Origin: a virus
Direction: 5' to 3' (one strand)
Length of the DNA: 42,903 nt
IMG/VR virus record: IMGVR_UViG_3300030328_002664
Span: 1 to 42,903 of that record
Below the pieces are notes generated by a model that searched no databases, was not told the DNA's origin, and saw only the letters and a list, made by a program, of their open reading frames with translations. Within the stretch, counting starts at the first letter, position 1. Every line of letters begins with the position of its first letter. Below are positions 1 to 6,759 of the stretch, piece by piece. Both the position numbers and the translations under genes were made by a program.

Positions 1-17
1 TCGTAAAAACCTTTAAA

Positions 18-45
18 TAACAATTAAATTAAATTAAATTAAATT
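18..45 (+). promoter_or_regulatory. AATTA tandem-repeat leader before groEL
   Basis: Nearly five copies of the 5-base unit AATTA run directly into the groEL start codon, preceded by TAAC. There is no Shine-Dalgarno sequence. The A at -3 and A-rich upstream bases fit the Kozak-like initiation known from flavobacteria. A shorter copy of the same leader, also preceded by TAAC, stands before the gene at 9574. Probably an untranslated leader that favours ribosome loading; a promoter element is possible but no convincing TAnnTTTG box is visible. Confidence 0.5.
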
Positions 46-1602
46 ATGTCAAATATGATAGTTAAAAATCTTAACTTCGGTGACGAAGCTAGGACGAAAA
101 TATTTGAAGGTATTGAAAAACTCACTAAAGCTGTTAGCTCCACACTTGGAGCTAGCGGTAAGTGTGTAATACTTGAAGATGGAGGAGGTAATCCTATTAT
201 TACAAAAGACGGTGTAACAGTAGCTGAAAATATAATCTTAAGAGATCCAGTGGAAAACATGGGTGCTACCTTATTAAAACAAGCTGCTAAAAAAACTGTA
301 CAAGAAGCTGGAGATGGTACCACAACTGCCACAGTATTAGCTCATGCAATATTAGAGCAGGCTTACGGTATATTAGATAAGAAAAACGTAAGAGAAATAA
401 AAGAAGGTATAAACACAGCTGTTGAAGAAGTTTTAAAATATCTAGATAGTATATCTATACCTGTAGAAGATAAAATGCTAGATAATGTAGCTACTATATC
501 TACAAATAATGATAAAGTTTTAGGAAAACTCATAGCTGATGCTTTTAGAGAAGTAGATAAAACAGGAGTTGTTATGATGGAGGTTTCAGTTTCAGGAGAA
601 ACTAAAGTAGAAATAATAGATGGAGCTCAGTATCCAAAAGGTATTATTAGTCCTCATTTTATAACAAATAAAGAAAAAAAGACTGCTGAACTAGATAATC
701 CAGTTGTTCTTATTATTGATTCTGAAGTATCTAATATTAGACAAATACAAGGAATATTAGAGTATGTTATTAAAAACAAAAAATCTCTTTTAATTATAGG
801 TGACTTAGAACCTGATGTTTTAACAGCTTTAGCGATGAATAAAACTAAAGGTAATATAAAAGTTAATGTAATTGAAGCACCTGTATTAGGAATAAATAGA
901 AAACAAATATTAGATGATATTGCTTTACTAACTAATGCAGTAGTAATAAACGAAGATCTAGGAGATGACATGGATGTTATAGATATTGATTTCTTAGGCA
1001 CTTGTTCTAAAAGTGTTACAAATCAAGATGAAACTATAATACAAATTCAGGAAACTAAACCTGAAACACTTTCTATAATTAAAGAGTTAAAAAAAGAATT
1101 AAAAACTTGTAAGATTCCAGACCAAATTATAAGTTTAGAAAAAAGATTAGCAAGATTAGCTGCTAAAATAGCTGTTGTTAAAATAGGTGCTAATTCTGAA
1201 GTAGAGTTAAAAGAAAAACTCGATAGAGCAGAAGACGCTATTTGTGCAACTAAAGCTGCAATAAAAGAAGGTATAGTTCCCGGCGGGGGAGTTGCTTTGT
1301 TAAATGCAGCAATGAAAGTAGATGAAAAAAATAAAGGAGAAAGAATATTAACTGCTTCTATATTGTCACCGTATAAAACTATTTTATTAAATGCGGGTTC
1401 AGAACAAATAACAATTCCAGCTGAAGATGGACATGGAGTAAATGTTTTAACTGGCGAAGTTGTTGATATGGTTAAAGCAGGAATTATAGATCCTTTATTA
1501 GTAACTAAAAGCGCTTTGAAAAATGCAGCTTCTGTGGCTACTACTATTTTATCTACAGATTGTGTAATTAATAATTTAAGAGTTGATGAAAGCAATAGGT
1601 AG
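46..1602 (+). CDS. groEL: Phage-encoded GroEL-like chaperonin (Cpn60)
   Basis: Group I chaperonin of 518 residues, expected to form an ATP-driven folding cage in the cytoplasm with the GroES encoded next. Visible hallmarks: ITKDGVTVA at residues 52-60, the GDGTTTATVLA nucleotide motif at about 89-99 (D90 matches the catalytic Asp87 of E. coli GroEL), EDA before the VPGGGVALLNA motif near residue 415, and IIDPLLVTKSALKNAASVA near the C-terminus. It is divergent: the usual TLGPKGR loop reads TLGASGK, and the Gly-Gly-Met C-terminal tail is missing, which with small internal deletions explains the length against about 548 in bacteria. ATG at 46 follows the AATTA leader; an alternative ATG lies at 55. 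The divergence and the phage neighbours argue for a virally adapted chaperonin rather than a recent host capture. Confidence 0.95.
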   Translation: MSNMIVKNLNFGDEARTKIFEGIEKLTKAVSSTLGASGKCVILEDGGGNPIITKDGVTVAENIILRDPVENMGATLLKQAAKKTVQEAGDGTTTATVLAHAILEQAYGILDKKNVREIKEGINTAVEEVLKYLDSISIPVEDKMLDNVATISTNNDKVLGKLIADAFREVDKTGVVMMEVSVSGETKVEIIDGAQYPKGIISPHFITNKEKKTAELDNPVVLIIDSEVSNIRQIQGILEYVIKNKKSLLIIGDLEPDVLTALAMNKTKGNIKVNVIEAPVLGINRKQILDDIALLTNAVVINEDLGDDMDVIDIDFLGTCSKSVTNQDETIIQIQETKPETLSIIKELKKELKTCKIPDQIISLEKRLARLAAKIAVVKIGANSEVELKEKLDRAEDAICATKAAIKEGIVPGGGVALLNAAMKVDEKNKGERILTASILSPYKTILLNAGSEQITIPAEDGHGVNVLTGEVVDMVKAGIIDPLLVTKSALKNAASVATTILSTDCVINNLRVDESNR

Positions 1603-1846
1603 AAATTTAATAATAGAAAAAGCTAAACAAGGAACTACAAAAACTAAAGGTGGTTTGTTACTTGCTGAAAAACATAAAGAAGACATTAGGTATACAAAAG
1701 CTAAGGTTTTATCTGTAGGTGATGAGATAAATGGATTAAACAAAAACGATGTTATTTATTTTGATCGTCACGCTGGACATAAAATTGAAGTAGAAGATAA
1801 TACTTACCATGTTATAAAATCACAAGATGTGGTCGTTGTTTTATGA
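1586..1846 (+). CDS. groES: Phage GroES-like co-chaperonin (Cpn10)
   Basis: Single-domain cpn10 of 86 residues, the lid of the GroEL cage. It starts MKAIGRNLIIEKAK. A mobile-loop region (TTKTKGGLLLAE) follows at about residues 17-28, then VLSVGDEI, the NDVIYFDRHAGHKIEVED core and a final SQDVVVVL strand, all in cpn10 order. The open frame extends back to a TTG at 1583, but I choose the ATG at 1586 because the domain begins there. It overlaps the end of groEL by 17 bases, so the two are probably translationally coupled. The order groEL then groES is the reverse of the common bacterial operon. Confidence 0.9.
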   Translation: MKAIGRNLIIEKAKQGTTKTKGGLLLAEKHKEDIRYTKAKVLSVGDEINGLNKNDVIYFDRHAGHKIEVEDNTYHVIKSQDVVVVL

Positions 1847-2289
1847 AAAGGCTAGACGCAGGAGATTTAAAAGATCTTAACCTGCTTAAACATTACCGTA
1901 TAATACGAAGATGGGCTTCCAAAAACAACGATATAACTGGTGCTGAAGTAGAATTATTAATATACCTAGATTGTATAGATTTATTCACAATAAAAGATTT
2001 TAAACTAGGAACGTATAGTTATAGTTGGAATAAAAAAAGATGGAATAAATTAATAAAAAATGACTGGATAGTAGTATGGAGACATAGAAATAGAACTACT
2101 CAAAAGTATAATATATATAAAATTTCTTTTAAAGCTAAACAACTTATAAATAAAATTTATAAAATAATGTTAGGATATGAAGATATACCAACAAGTGAAA
2201 GAAGAAATATTATAATGAGAAAAAATACATATAGTAATAAGGTTTTAAGAACTTCTATATACAGTGTAAATACAGATAAAAATAGATAA
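1843..2289 (+). CDS. Winged-helix-like small protein (MarR-like?)
   Basis: Protein of 148 residues whose ATG overlaps the groES stop by 4 bases (ATGA), implying coupling. A helical stretch around residues 12-45 (LLKHYRIIRRWAS, GAEVELLIYLD) is followed by WNKKRWNKLIKNDWIVVWRHRNR and a strand-like KYNIYKISFKAKQLI. This helix-helix-hairpin pattern resembles a winged-helix DNA-binding fold of the MarR type. The C-terminal third is Asn/Lys/Arg-rich. A role as a phage transcription regulator is inference; the fold assignment rests on pattern only and should be treated as tentative. Confidence 0.5.
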   Translation: MKRLDAGDLKDLNLLKHYRIIRRWASKNNDITGAEVELLIYLDCIDLFTIKDFKLGTYSYSWNKKRWNKLIKNDWIVVWRHRNRTTQKYNIYKISFKAKQLINKIYKIMLGYEDIPTSERRNIIMRKNTYSNKVLRTSIYSVNTDKNR

Positions 2290-2290
2290 A

Positions 2291-2866
2291 ATGAGTTTTA
2301 ATAATAAAACAAAAATAGCTGCTACAAAAATGTTCGGTGAAGAACATGAGAGAGAAATGGATCACCCATTAAAACAAGTAGGTGTAAGAGCTGCTAGCGC
2401 TGGTTATAATGCTATGGAAGCAATTAATCAAATTAAAGATCAATTAGATCCTACTAGTTCTAGATACCATGGCAATATGCCTCAAGGATCGAGTAGCATG
2501 GGAGCAAGCACACCTTTACCTGGAGTACCAGATCAAAATTCTAATTTTTCTTCAGGTAGTTATGCGAATCCATCTTCTACAACAGATTCAGGAGCTAATT
2601 CTAATAGTAGTTCTTTAAATTATAGTTTTATGGAGGACATAAATGAAGGACCACAATCTAAAGCACAAGATCCAAATAGAAATAAATTTGGTTTCTGGAA
2701 AAGAGATGAAAAGTCTATACAAGCTAGAATAGATGATGCTGTAGATAGGGGTAAAAAAGCTAAAGAGGCAAGATTAAGAAAGAAACTTAAAAATTTCCAA
2801 GACAATCAATCAGCTAGAGCACAAGGAAATATAATAGATAAAGTTAATCCTAAAAACTGGTTATAA
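2291..2866 (+). CDS. Unrecognised Ser/Asn-rich protein with FWKR tail
   Basis: 191 residues. After a short helical N-terminus (MFGEEHEREMDHPLKQVG) comes a low-complexity Ser/Gly/Asn/Pro stretch at about residues 60-115. A charged C-terminal helix follows, containing FGFWKRDEKSIQARI and KLKNFQDNQSARAQG. This C-terminal segment resembles the 83-residue protein at 21301-21552 (IFWKRTPESFAHRI, then KLKTRFANFKNTRARKG), so the two may be paralogues. Its stop shares one base with the next start (TAATG). Function unknown; a virion accessory role is possible from context only. Confidence 0.6.
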   Translation: MSFNNKTKIAATKMFGEEHEREMDHPLKQVGVRAASAGYNAMEAINQIKDQLDPTSSRYHGNMPQGSSSMGASTPLPGVPDQNSNFSSGSYANPSSTTDSGANSNSSSLNYSFMEDINEGPQSKAQDPNRNKFGFWKRDEKSIQARIDDAVDRGKKAKEARLRKKLKNFQDNQSARAQGNIIDKVNPKNWL

Positions 2867-3462
2867 TGGCAAGAAGAAGAATATCACGTAAAATGCCTCC
2901 GTTGAGACAAATATTTCCAGGATCACAAGGTATAAACAATTATGATCAAGCTAACATAGATCAAAATGCGGCCGCTTCATTTAATCAACAATTTAGAGTA
3001 GGTTCTTATAATTCTACTTATGGTAGTGGAGGAAGTTTTGATCAAGGTGCTATGAACGCAGCAGGTGTAAATCAAAATTGGGGAGCTAACAATGCTAATA
3101 TAAGTCAAGATAGAATAACAGGGGCAATCACCCAAGGTAGTGGTTTTCAACCTACTTTTATTGCTAATCAAAGACATTGGAATCAAGGTGCTCAAAACGA
3201 AACTATGTTAACACCTTTTAATTTTGGTGGTCCAGGAAAAGGATTAGGACGACAAAACGCTATAAATGCAGGTAAACCTATGGTGGAAGATGTTGCGGCA
3301 AACGCTAAAGAATCTGTTAATACTTTTTCATCAGAAATAGATCCAGCTGATAAATCAGAATTTAAAAACGAAGTAGTAAATGAAGTAATGAACAAAGTAG
3401 GTGGTAATGAAATAGCAGCAAGTCCACAAAATAAATTAGAAGAATTATATAAACCAGTTTAA
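2866..3462 (+). CDS. Unrecognised Asn/Gln/Gly-rich protein
   Basis: 198 residues starting MARRRISRKMPPLRQIF, a basic N-terminus, followed by a long Asn/Gln/Gly/Ser-rich and probably disordered middle (about residues 20-135). A short acidic helical C-terminus follows (EIDPADKSEFKNEVVNEVM). It is coupled to the previous gene by a TAATG overlap. The composition is like that of disordered virion-associated or linker proteins, but no family is recognised and no function is proposed. Confidence 0.55.
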   Translation: MARRRISRKMPPLRQIFPGSQGINNYDQANIDQNAAASFNQQFRVGSYNSTYGSGGSFDQGAMNAAGVNQNWGANNANISQDRITGAITQGSGFQPTFIANQRHWNQGAQNETMLTPFNFGGPGKGLGRQNAINAGKPMVEDVAANAKESVNTFSSEIDPADKSEFKNEVVNEVMNKVGGNEIAASPQNKLEELYKPV

Positions 3463-3472
3463 CACAAAAATT

Positions 3473-3685
3473 ATGAATCATAAAAAATATGATCCAGCAA
3501 TGGAAAGATTAAAGCCAGGAACTAAAGTTGGTATAGTTGGAGAATCTCATATATGGGATGGGCCTCTAGATCAAGTTGGTAGACCTCATGGTAAAGGCTC
3601 TAGTTCAGGTATAAATGGAATGGAAGTTTTAAAAGCTCCTTCTATGTATAAGGCAGGACCTATAACTCAAATCGCTAAAGGTTAA
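3473..3685 (+). CDS. Unrecognised small protein, 70 residues
   Basis: Small protein starting MNHKKYDPAMERLKPGTKVG, with GESHIWDGPLDQVGRPHGKG in the middle. No family recognised. Length, A-rich leader (AAAATT before ATG) and tight packing between two other small + strand genes support it as real. It contains no membrane segment or signal peptide. Confidence 0.5.
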   Translation: MNHKKYDPAMERLKPGTKVGIVGESHIWDGPLDQVGRPHGKGSSSGINGMEVLKAPSMYKAGPITQIAKG

Positions 3686-3688
3686 GTT

Positions 3689-3835
3689 ATGAGTTTCGAA
3701 AGTCTAGTAGATGAGCTTATGAGAGAGGGTAAATCAAGAACTTCAGCACTTAAAATAGCTGGCTCTATAGCTAATGCTAAATTAAAAGGTGCTGGTTCTG
3801 GACCTACTGCTGCTCAAAAAGCTCGTATGAAATAA
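3689..3835 (+). CDS. Small conserved-looking protein, 48 residues
   Basis: A 48-residue frame that starts MSFESLVDELMREGKSRTSA and continues with KIAGSIANAKLKGAGSGPT and a basic end (AAQKARMK). It begins 3 bases after the preceding stop. The predicted helix followed by a Gly-rich basic tail, and its position in a run of short genes, make it a likely real micro-gene. No function is recognised. The following 60 bases hold only the ACATTA leader of the next gene. Confidence 0.5.
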   Translation: MSFESLVDELMREGKSRTSALKIAGSIANAKLKGAGSGPTAAQKARMK

Positions 3836-3860
3836 CAGTAAGAGAACTGTGTAAAACTCA

Positions 3861-3895
3861 ACATTAACATTAACATTAACATTAACATTAACATT
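3861..3895 (+). promoter_or_regulatory. ACATTA tandem-repeat leader
   Basis: Almost six perfect copies of the hexamer ACATTA end exactly at the ATG at 3896, leaving A at -3. No Shine-Dalgarno sequence and no hairpin are present. The arrangement parallels the AATTA repeats before groEL and before 9574, with a different unit. Likely an unstructured ribosome-loading leader; copy-number change by slippage could tune spacing and expression. Confidence 0.5.
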
Positions 3896-4201
3896 ATGGC
3901 AAATTACATTAAAATTAAAGCGGCAGACATAGATGGAGGCACAACTAATGGTTCTGACATACTAATCGGTAAAATTATATATGTTGCTCAAGGAGCAGCA
4001 GATGGTACTGGTAGTGCGAATACTTTTAGCGTTGTGACTGAAGGTGCTGAAGGCGCATCTAGTTGGACATTTACAGTTACTGGAAAAGGTCTAGATTGGG
4101 CTAATCAAGTGATTTCAGCAGTAACAGCTAATCCAGGAGGCGTTATGTCAATTGTACAAAACAGTACAGGTGTGAAAATATCTGGAATTTCAGGTTCGTA
4201 A
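3896..4201 (+). CDS. Small beta-rich protein, candidate virion protein
   Basis: 101 residues beginning MANYIKIKAADIDGG, rich in Gly, Thr, Ser and Ala with alternating strands (ILIGKIIYVAQG, SSWTFTVTGKG, GVMSIVQNSTGVKISG). No signal peptide or membrane segment. The composition is typical of abundant phage surface or decoration proteins. The dedicated repeat leader and a strong hairpin terminator just downstream suggest a separately controlled, perhaps highly expressed transcript. The specific role is not known; decoration protein is a guess from composition and expression signals. Confidence 0.55.
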   Translation: MANYIKIKAADIDGGTTNGSDILIGKIIYVAQGAADGTGSANTFSVVTEGAEGASSWTFTVTGKGLDWANQVISAVTANPGGVMSIVQNSTGVKISGISGS

Positions 4202-4222
4202 CACAAATTATTAATCATAATT

Positions 4223-4250
4223 CCCTGTTATTTTTATAGCAGGGTTTTAT
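4223..4250 (+). terminator. Rho-independent terminator
   Basis: A 9-bp stem CCCTGTTAT / ATAGCAGGG (one T-G wobble) closes a TTTT loop and is followed by TTTTATT. It lies 21 bases after the stop of the beta-rich protein gene and 14 bases before the next start. It would end transcripts of the 3896 gene and separate it from the following group. Confidence 0.8.
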
Positions 4251-4264
4251 TAAAACTAACAAAA

Positions 4265-4675
4265 ATGGGAGAATATTCAGGAAACCATCCACGTTTTTCA
4301 AAAAGACAAGAAGAGCATTATGATGCTAAGATGGCACACGATAAAGACTTATCCGCTTCTGCAAGACTACATTATTTAGAGAATGATGAAACTCATCATC
4401 CCGCTAAGATGAGTGCAGAGTTAAAAGATCCGGTATTAAGTGATGACATGAACTTAGAAAATCCAGTTTATGCTGGTGGACCAGAAGGTCATTTAGGAAA
4501 AGTTGCTGGTATGGAAGAACCGGCTAAAAACCATAACCAAGGTTATGATGACAGAGAAGATGAATCTATTGGAGCACGAGTAGGACATAAAAATAGTCAT
4601 CAAAGTTGGATGTCACGTAGAAACGAATCTTACGGAAAGTGGGGTTCTAGACACAACAAGGGAATACATAAATAA
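4265..4675 (+). CDS. Unrecognised hydrophilic protein
   Basis: 136 residues, very polar and rich in His, Glu, Lys and Asn. Notable segments are DLSASARLHYLENDETHHP (about residues 29-47) and a C-terminal SWMSRRNESYGKWGSRHNKG. No hydrophobic segment. It starts 14 bases after the terminator at 4223-4250 with an A-rich leader. No family is recognised; the position among probable virion accessory genes is the only clue. Confidence 0.55.
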   Translation: MGEYSGNHPRFSKRQEEHYDAKMAHDKDLSASARLHYLENDETHHPAKMSAELKDPVLSDDMNLENPVYAGGPEGHLGKVAGMEEPAKNHNQGYDDREDESIGARVGHKNSHQSWMSRRNESYGKWGSRHNKGIHK

Positions 4676-4677
4676 AA

Positions 4678-4878
4678 ATGTTTTCACAAAAGGGTTATTT
4701 AAGAAATAGTCCAGATATTAATAAACCTCAAAACATTATACCTGGAAATAAAATCACTATGAAAGGAGTTGATTTTAAAGTAAAAGGTACTGATCATAGA
4801 GGATATACAAAGGTGATGTACCCCGGTTACGATTATACGTTTCCCGGGGCACGTTACGTTATAGAAGAACGTATATAG
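4678..4878 (+). CDS. Unrecognised small basic protein, 66 residues
   Basis: 66 residues starting MFSQKGYLRNSPDINKP. Likely a compact beta fold (KITMKGVDFKVKGTDHRG, KVMYPGYDYTFPGARYVIEE). It starts 2 bases after the previous stop and ends 1 base before the next start, consistent with co-translation. Not recognised as a named family. Confidence 0.55.
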   Translation: MFSQKGYLRNSPDINKPQNIIPGNKITMKGVDFKVKGTDHRGYTKVMYPGYDYTFPGARYVIEERI

Positions 4879-4879
4879 T

Positions 4880-5242
4880 ATGGCTTTTAAAATGAAAGGT
4901 GCACCTTATTGTAGAGGTACGTTAAACACTCCAGTTTATCATATAGACATGGAAGATGATACAAACGGTATGGCTACTAAAAACGGAAGCATTTTAATTA
5001 ACAATAAACTTTCTCCAGATCAGGAAGAAGATGTTAAAAATCATGAAGAAGTACACTATCAACAAGTAAAAGAATTTCATAAAACTGGTGGTGAAAAAGG
5101 TTTAGATTATCAAGATGATTATCTAGTGTTTGACGGAGTATCATATCCTCGTAAAGATGGTAAAATAAAATATGAAGGTAAATGGAGACCTGAAGGCTGG
5201 CCAGGATTTATTTGGGAACAAGAAGCCTATAGAAACGCGTAA
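4880..5242 (+). CDS. Putative small zinc metallopeptidase (HEEVH)
   Basis: 120 residues. The N-terminal motif MAFKMKGAP is shared with three other proteins of this window. A zincin-type HExxH lies at residues 55-59 (H55-E56-E57-V58-H59) inside a predicted helix (QEEDVKNHEEVHYQQVKEF), and a C-terminal WEQEAYRNA could supply a third ligand (E in WEQEAY). In HExxH enzymes the two His bind zinc and the Glu activates water. The small size resembles minimal phage or toxin-type zincins, but no specific family is recognised and the substrate is unknown. The stop overlaps the next start (TAATG). Confidence 0.55.
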   Translation: MAFKMKGAPYCRGTLNTPVYHIDMEDDTNGMATKNGSILINNKLSPDQEEDVKNHEEVHYQQVKEFHKTGGEKGLDYQDDYLVFDGVSYPRKDGKIKYEGKWRPEGWPGFIWEQEAYRNA

Positions 5243-6759
5243 TGGCATTTAAAATAAAAAACCCTATAAAAACACCACTAAAACAAATGGGCCCAAAATC
5301 TGGTCCATCTACTTTACCATCCTCGTTAATTAATAAATTACTAACTAATGACAATATTCAAAACTTTTTTGAATTTGGTAAAGCAAAATTTGATGCTAAA
5401 GAAGACCATCAAATGAAAAAAGATCTAATGCAAGAGACATTAGATAAAGAGATGTTAGCTAAATTGCAAAAACAACATCCAAGCGCTAGTATTGAAGAAT
5501 TAAAAAATTATGCTCTTAATCCAGAGCGAGGACAAATAGTAGCTGGACAAGGAGTAATAGGTAGTGGTTTTCCTAGTAAGTTTGAGGGAGATATGATGGA
5601 TCCAAGTACTTTAGGACAAAGAGGAGGAGCAGATACACCTCATGTTATGCCTAGAAATATTTTATATACAAACAATCCTAACGCTGCTAGGCATGGATAT
5701 AATGATTTTTACATGGTTAGTAGACAAAATGATCCAAGTAGTTCTTTATTTGGAATGACTGGAGATGAAAAAACCGAATATTTAAAAAGCTTATATCCAA
5801 AAACACCTCAAGCTGCACTAGATCCAACAATGCAAGAAGCATTTGATAAAGCAAGAACAGAAGATATTGAATGGTTTAATAACCCTATAACTAGAGAAAG
5901 ATGGAAAAATCAAGCTCAGTTTAGTGGTTCTGATTATACTTTTGATAGATTATATGGTAAAGATGAATATGATAATTTTGATTCATTTAATTTTAGTATA
6001 TTAGATCAACCTAATAAAATGTCAGATTATGATTTAGATAACATGTTAAATGTTATAGCTACTTCTAATGTAAAAATTCCTAAACCAGGACAGTCAATGC
6101 CATATAACCCTAACGCATTAGGAATGTATGCAGACTTTGAAGGTGCTACTACAAACCCTTTAGATTATTATAATACAATGTCTGATGTGCTTGGATTACC
6201 AAGAACAAAAAAAGAATTTTATGGTAATTACGCAACATCTAACCGTGAAAATGAAAATATTAAATTTGAAACAAATAAAGATGTATGGTTAAACCCAAAT
6301 AATCCTAATTTTGGAGAAGGTGATAATCCAAAATATGATTTAGGTAATGTTTTAAGTGAAGAATTTTTACATGCTTCACATATTGATAAAGCAATGGATT
6401 CTAAACTTAGAAACACTTTAGTATCTTCAAGAGATAAAAGTAGATACACTGCGCCTGAATATGTTCAAAAACCTGGTGAGTTATATGCTAAATTTCATTT
6501 ATATAGAAAAGAATTAGGAATGAAACCTGGCGAACAATTTGATAAAGCTAAATTAGAAGAATATATTAAAAATGCAAAAAATCCAAATGATAATATCTTT
6601 CAGGTTATTCAAAATAATTTTACACAAGAATCTATAATTGAAGCTTTAAATACAATAGCAAGTAAAGAAGATAAAATTCCTGGATCTACCAAATGGGACG
6701 AGTTAAGCTCTAAACAAATGTTAAGTAATATAGAACAAGATAAACAAATGAATGCATAA
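5242..6759 (+). CDS. Large MAFK protein with EEFLHASH motif
   Basis: 505 residues starting MAFKIKNPIKTPLKQMG. Mostly hydrophilic, Asn/Asp/Lys-rich, without signal peptide or membrane segment. Residues 373-380 read EEFLHASH. This lines up with the HEFLHA of the giant protein at 30616 except that the first His is Glu, so it looks like a variant or degenerate zincin centre. Near the C-terminus (IPGSTKWDELSSKQ) it shares a PGST[KR] motif with the next protein. It is coupled on both sides by TAATG overlaps. Possibly a virion-associated protein released into the host; enzymatic activity is uncertain because of the changed first ligand. Confidence 0.5.
   Translation: MAFKIKNPIKTPLKQMGPKSGPSTLPSSLINKLLTNDNIQNFFEFGKAKFDAKEDHQMKKDLMQETLDKEMLAKLQKQHPSASIEELKNYALNPERGQIVAGQGVIGSGFPSKFEGDMMDPSTLGQRGGADTPHVMPRNILYTNNPNAARHGYNDFYMVSRQNDPSSSLFGMTGDEKTEYLKSLYPKTPQAALDPTMQEAFDKARTEDIEWFNNPITRERWKNQAQFSGSDYTFDRLYGKDEYDNFDSFNFSILDQPNKMSDYDLDNMLNVIATSNVKIPKPGQSMPYNPNALGMYADFEGATTNPLDYYNTMSDVLGLPRTKKEFYGNYATSNRENENIKFETNKDVWLNPNNPNFGEGDNPKYDLGNVLSEEFLHASHIDKAMDSKLRNTLVSSRDKSRYTAPEYVQKPGELYAKFHLYRKELGMKPGEQFDKAKLEEYIKNAKNPNDNIFQVIQNNFTQESIIEALNTIASKEDKIPGSTKWDELSSKQMLSNIEQDKQMNA

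Noticed and set aside
1583-1585. TTG at 1583 as the groES start
   Set aside because: The ATG immediately after it restores the normal cpn10 N-terminus, and ATG is used throughout the window.
1047-1595. Long - strand open frame opposite groEL
   Set aside because: It lies entirely antisense to a well-conserved chaperonin, its translation has no recognisable pattern, and no leader of the local type precedes it.
3861-3895. ACATTA array as a CRISPR or origin iteron
   Set aside because: Units are contiguous 6-mers without spacers and end exactly at a start codon, so a leader explains them better.
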